From NCBI GenBank assembly GCA_012798275.1, contig JAAZNO010000460.1:1-6068 (forward strand): a stretch of 6,068 bases of DNA. The letters are read 5' to 3'. A program made the position numbers and the translations under genes. Of the stretch, positions 4,119-6,068 are shown piece by piece; the stretch's first letter is position 1, and each line of letters opens with the position of its first letter. The DNA is from Chloroflexota bacterium (GTDB taxonomy: Bacteria; Chloroflexota; Anaerolineae; B4-G1; SLSP01). Under the pieces are notes generated by a model. It did not search any database, had not been told where the DNA came from, and saw nothing but the letters and a program-made list of their open reading frames with translations.

Positions 4119-6068
4119 ATGGTCGAGGATCTGAAAATCGAAGCCTATTGCATGAAATGTCGGCAGTCACGGGACATGGCAGCAGTGACGGCCGTTTTCA
4201 CGGCGCAGGGCAAGCCGGCCGTCCAGGGAGTCTGCTCCGTCTGCGGCACGCGGATGTTCCGCATGGGACGGACGGCCTTACATGAGGGGCTGACGCCGCC
4301 AACGGTTGAGACACCCCCGCCGACGGTTGAGACACCCCCGCCAACGGTTGAGACGCCACCGCCAACGGGGAAGCTGGTCATCGTCGAGTCGCCGACCAAA
4401 GCGCGCACGGTGGGGCGCTTCCTCGGCAAGGGCTACATTGTCAAAGCGTCGGTGGGGCATGTGCGCGACCTGTTGCGCTCGCAGCTCTCTGTGGATGTGG
4501 AGCACGACTTCGCGCCGAAGTATCGCATCCCCAACGAAAAGCGCGCCGTGGTGAAGGAGCTGCAGGCCGCCGTTTCTAAGGCGGGTGAGATCTATCTGGC
4601 GACCGATCCCGACCGCGAGGGCGAGGCGATTGCCTGGCACCTGCGCGAGGTGTTGGAGCTGCCCGAGGCGCACACGCATCGGGTGGTGTTCCACGAGATC
4701 ACCGAGCCGGCGGTGGCCGAGGCGTTTGCCCATCCGCGAGATCTCGATATGGATCTGGTCAATGCGCAGCAGGCGCGGCGCGTGCTCGACCGGCTGGTCG
4801 GCTACAACCTGAGCCCGTTGCTGTGGCGCAAAGTGCGCAGTCGGCTCTCCGCCGGGCGCGTGCAGTCGGTGGCGTTGCGGCTGGTCGTCGAGCGCGAGCG
4901 GGAAATCAAGGTGTTTGTCCCTGAGGAATACTGGACCCTCGATGCGGAGCTCACGCCGCAGAGCACACGCGGCAAGAAGCAGCGCAAGACTTTCCGCGCG
5001 CGGCTGGTGCGGGTCCGCGGCGAGGAGCCGCAACTTCACACTGAAGCGGACATCCAGCCCTTGCTGGAGGCCTTGGAAGGCGCCGAATACGAGGTGGTGC
5101 GGCTCAAGGAGGGGCAGCGCCGTCGTAACCCTGCTGCGCCGTTCACGACGAGCACGATGCAGCAAGAGGCGTCCCGCCGGCTAAATTTCACGGCGGCGAA
5201 GACCATGCGTATTGCTCAGCAGCTGTATGAGGGGTTGGACATCGGCGACGGGCAACCGGTGGGGTTGATCACCTACATGCGCACCGACAGCACCACGGTG
5301 GCGGCCACGGCGCAGGCCGAGGCACGGGAGTACATCAACGGGCGCTACGGCGCGCAGTTCATGCCCGTCGAACCGCCGCAGTACAAGACCCGCGCTAAGG
5401 GCGCCCAGGAGGCCCACGAGGCGATTCGGCCCACCTCCGTCTTGCGGACGCCTGACGCGCTCAAGGGCCAGCTTTCGTCGGATCAATATCGCCTCTACGA
5501 TCTGATCTGGCGGCGTTTTGTGGCGAGCCAGATGGCGGCAGCCGTGTATGACACGCGCACGGTGGAAATTGGCGCGGGGCGCGGGGCGGACAAGCCCTTC
5601 TTGTTCCGGGCTTCCGGCTCGACGTTGAATTTCCCCGGTTTCCTCGTGGTGTACGAGGAGCTGCAGGACGAGAACGGCAACGGGAAGGACAAGGAGGAAT
5701 TGCAGCCGGTGCCGCCGCTTCAGATAGGGGAGCTGTTGGACCTGATTCGGCTGTGGCCCGAACAGCACTTCACCCAGCCGCCGCCTCGTTACACCGATGC
5801 GACCCTCATCCGCGCCCTGGAGGAATACGGGATTGGGCGCCCTTCGACGTATGCGGCGATCCTCAGCAACATTCAGGAGCGCGGCTACGTGACGCGCGAG
5901 CAGCGTCGCCTGTATCCGACCGAGACAGGAGTGTTGGTCAACGATCTGTTGGTAAGCCATTTCCCCGATCTCATCAGCGTGGATTTCACCGCCGCGATGG
6001 AAGAGCGTCTCGATGCCGTAGCCGAGGGACAGCTGGATTGGGTGGAGCTGCTGCGCGATTTTTATGGG
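4119..6068 (+). CDS. topA: DNA topoisomerase I (type IA) with N-terminal DUF5679-like zinc domain; 3' end outside window
   Basis: TopA relaxes negative supercoils by cutting one DNA strand through a tyrosine-phosphate link and passing the other. The frame is open for 650 codons to the window end. Residues 8-54 form a small domain with C11-x2-C14 and C39-x2-C42 and ending CGTRMFRMG, resembling DUF5679, a probable zinc ribbon. A Thr/Pro/Val/Glu linker (59-84) comes from 21-bp repeats. TOPRIM begins at K85 with LVIVESPTKA (E90 catalytic) and carries the DxDxE acid cluster at D163, D165, E167. The core shows SAGRVQSVALRLV (244-256), PFTTSTMQQEA (341-351), the active site TYMRTDS with nucleophile Y386 (Y319 in E. 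coli), QEAHEAIRPT with H433, and EEYGIGRPSTYAAIL. The usual C-terminal zinc or DNA-binding repeats would lie beyond the window. All visible catalytic residues are intact, so the enzyme is probably active. It has its own promoter and starts a new unit. Confidence 0.97.
   Translation, partial: MVEDLKIEAYCMKCRQSRDMAAVTAVFTAQGKPAVQGVCSVCGTRMFRMGRTALHEGLTPPTVETPPPTVETPPPTVETPPPTGKLVIVESPTKARTVGRFLGKGYIVKASVGHVRDLLRSQLSVDVEHDFAPKYRIPNEKRAVVKELQAAVSKAGEIYLATDPDREGEAIAWHLREVLELPEAHTHRVVFHEITEPAVAEAFAHPRDLDMDLVNAQQARRVLDRLVGYNLSPLLWRKVRSRLSAGRVQSVALRLVVEREREIKVFVPEEYWTLDAELTPQSTRGKKQRKTFRARLVRVRGEEPQLHTEADIQPLLEALEGAEYEVVRLKEGQRRRNPAAPFTTSTMQQEASRRLNFTAAKTMRIAQQLYEGLDIGDGQPVGLITYMRTDSTTVAATAQAEAREYINGRYGAQFMPVEPPQYKTRAKGAQEAHEAIRPTSVLRTPDALKGQLSSDQYRLYDLIWRRFVASQMAAAVYDTRTVEIGAGRGADKPFLFRASGSTLNFPGFLVVYEELQDENGNGKDKEELQPVPPLQIGELLDLIRLWPEQHFTQPPPRYTDATLIRALEEYGIGRPSTYAAILSNIQERGYVTREQRRLYPTETGVLVNDLLVSHFPDLISVDFTAAMEERLDAVAEGQLDWVELLRDFYG
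4302..4364 (+). repeat. Three 21-bp in-frame tandem repeats encoding the TopA linker
   Basis: Three head-to-tail copies (4302-4322, 4323-4343, 4344-4364) each begin ACGGTTGAGAC and encode TVETPPP. Copies 1 and 2 differ only at the last base; copy 3 has two changes (ACGCCACC for ACACCCCC). A partial unit, ACGCCGCCA (4293-4301), precedes them and ACG follows. Because the period is 7 codons, copy-number change would lengthen or shorten the linker without a frameshift. Proline at three of seven positions predicts an extended, stiff spacer between the cysteine domain and the TOPRIM domain. Confidence 0.95.

Noticed and set aside
4302..4364. Tandem repeat as a CRISPR array or replication iterons
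   Set aside because: The copies are directly adjacent with no spacers. They keep the topA reading frame with a seven-codon period, so they are a coding repeat.
4278..5960. Two long - strand frames (4278-5165 and 5181-5960) opposite topA
   Set aside because: Both sit opposite intact topA coding sequence. The tandem-repeat region gives the first one an artificial Gly/Trp/Arg repeat. Neither shows motifs.

Overview
This 6.07-kb window is a compact, GC-rich (by eye about 60-67%) bacterial chromosomal segment with every gene on the + strand. Its gene content and the N-terminal Cys-zinc (DUF5679-like) domain on topoisomerase I suggest a member of the Chloroflexota. That assignment rests on remembered family patterns and has not been checked by a search. 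Nothing indicates a plasmid, phage, transposon, CRISPR array or tRNA/rRNA gene.

Layout: 1-309 is the 3' part of rpsP (ribosomal protein S16), cut by the window edge. After an 83-bp gap come khpA (393-629, small KH-domain RNA-binding protein) and rimM (675-1211, 16S rRNA/30S maturation factor), a classic ribosome-biogenesis cluster. dprA follows (1253-2362, RecA loader for incoming single-stranded DNA). It overlaps by 4 bp an uncharacterised HD-domain phosphohydrolase gene (2359-2925), which overlaps by 4 bp a mannose-1-phosphate guanylyltransferase gene (2922-4004). The last intergenic gap (4005-4118) carries a near-consensus sigma70-type promoter. It drives topA (4119 to beyond 6068), whose first 650 codons are present.

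Functional reading: rpsP-khpA-rimM serves 30S assembly and RNA binding. dprA, the HD gene and manC form a translationally coupled trio that probably shares the upstream transcript. topA has its own promoter and begins a new transcription unit. TopA has an unusual start: a four-cysteine mini-domain, then a Thr/Pro linker encoded by three 21-bp tandem repeats, then an intact TOPRIM and type IA core with all visible catalytic residues. In many bacteria dprA directly precedes topA; here two unrelated genes and a promoter lie between them.

This is largely an ordinary housekeeping region. I do not see a convincing new multi-gene system. The points worth a second look are the DUF5679-TopA fusion with its repeat-encoded linker, the structured topA leader, the placement of HD-manC between dprA and topA, and the HD protein's probable two-metal site.
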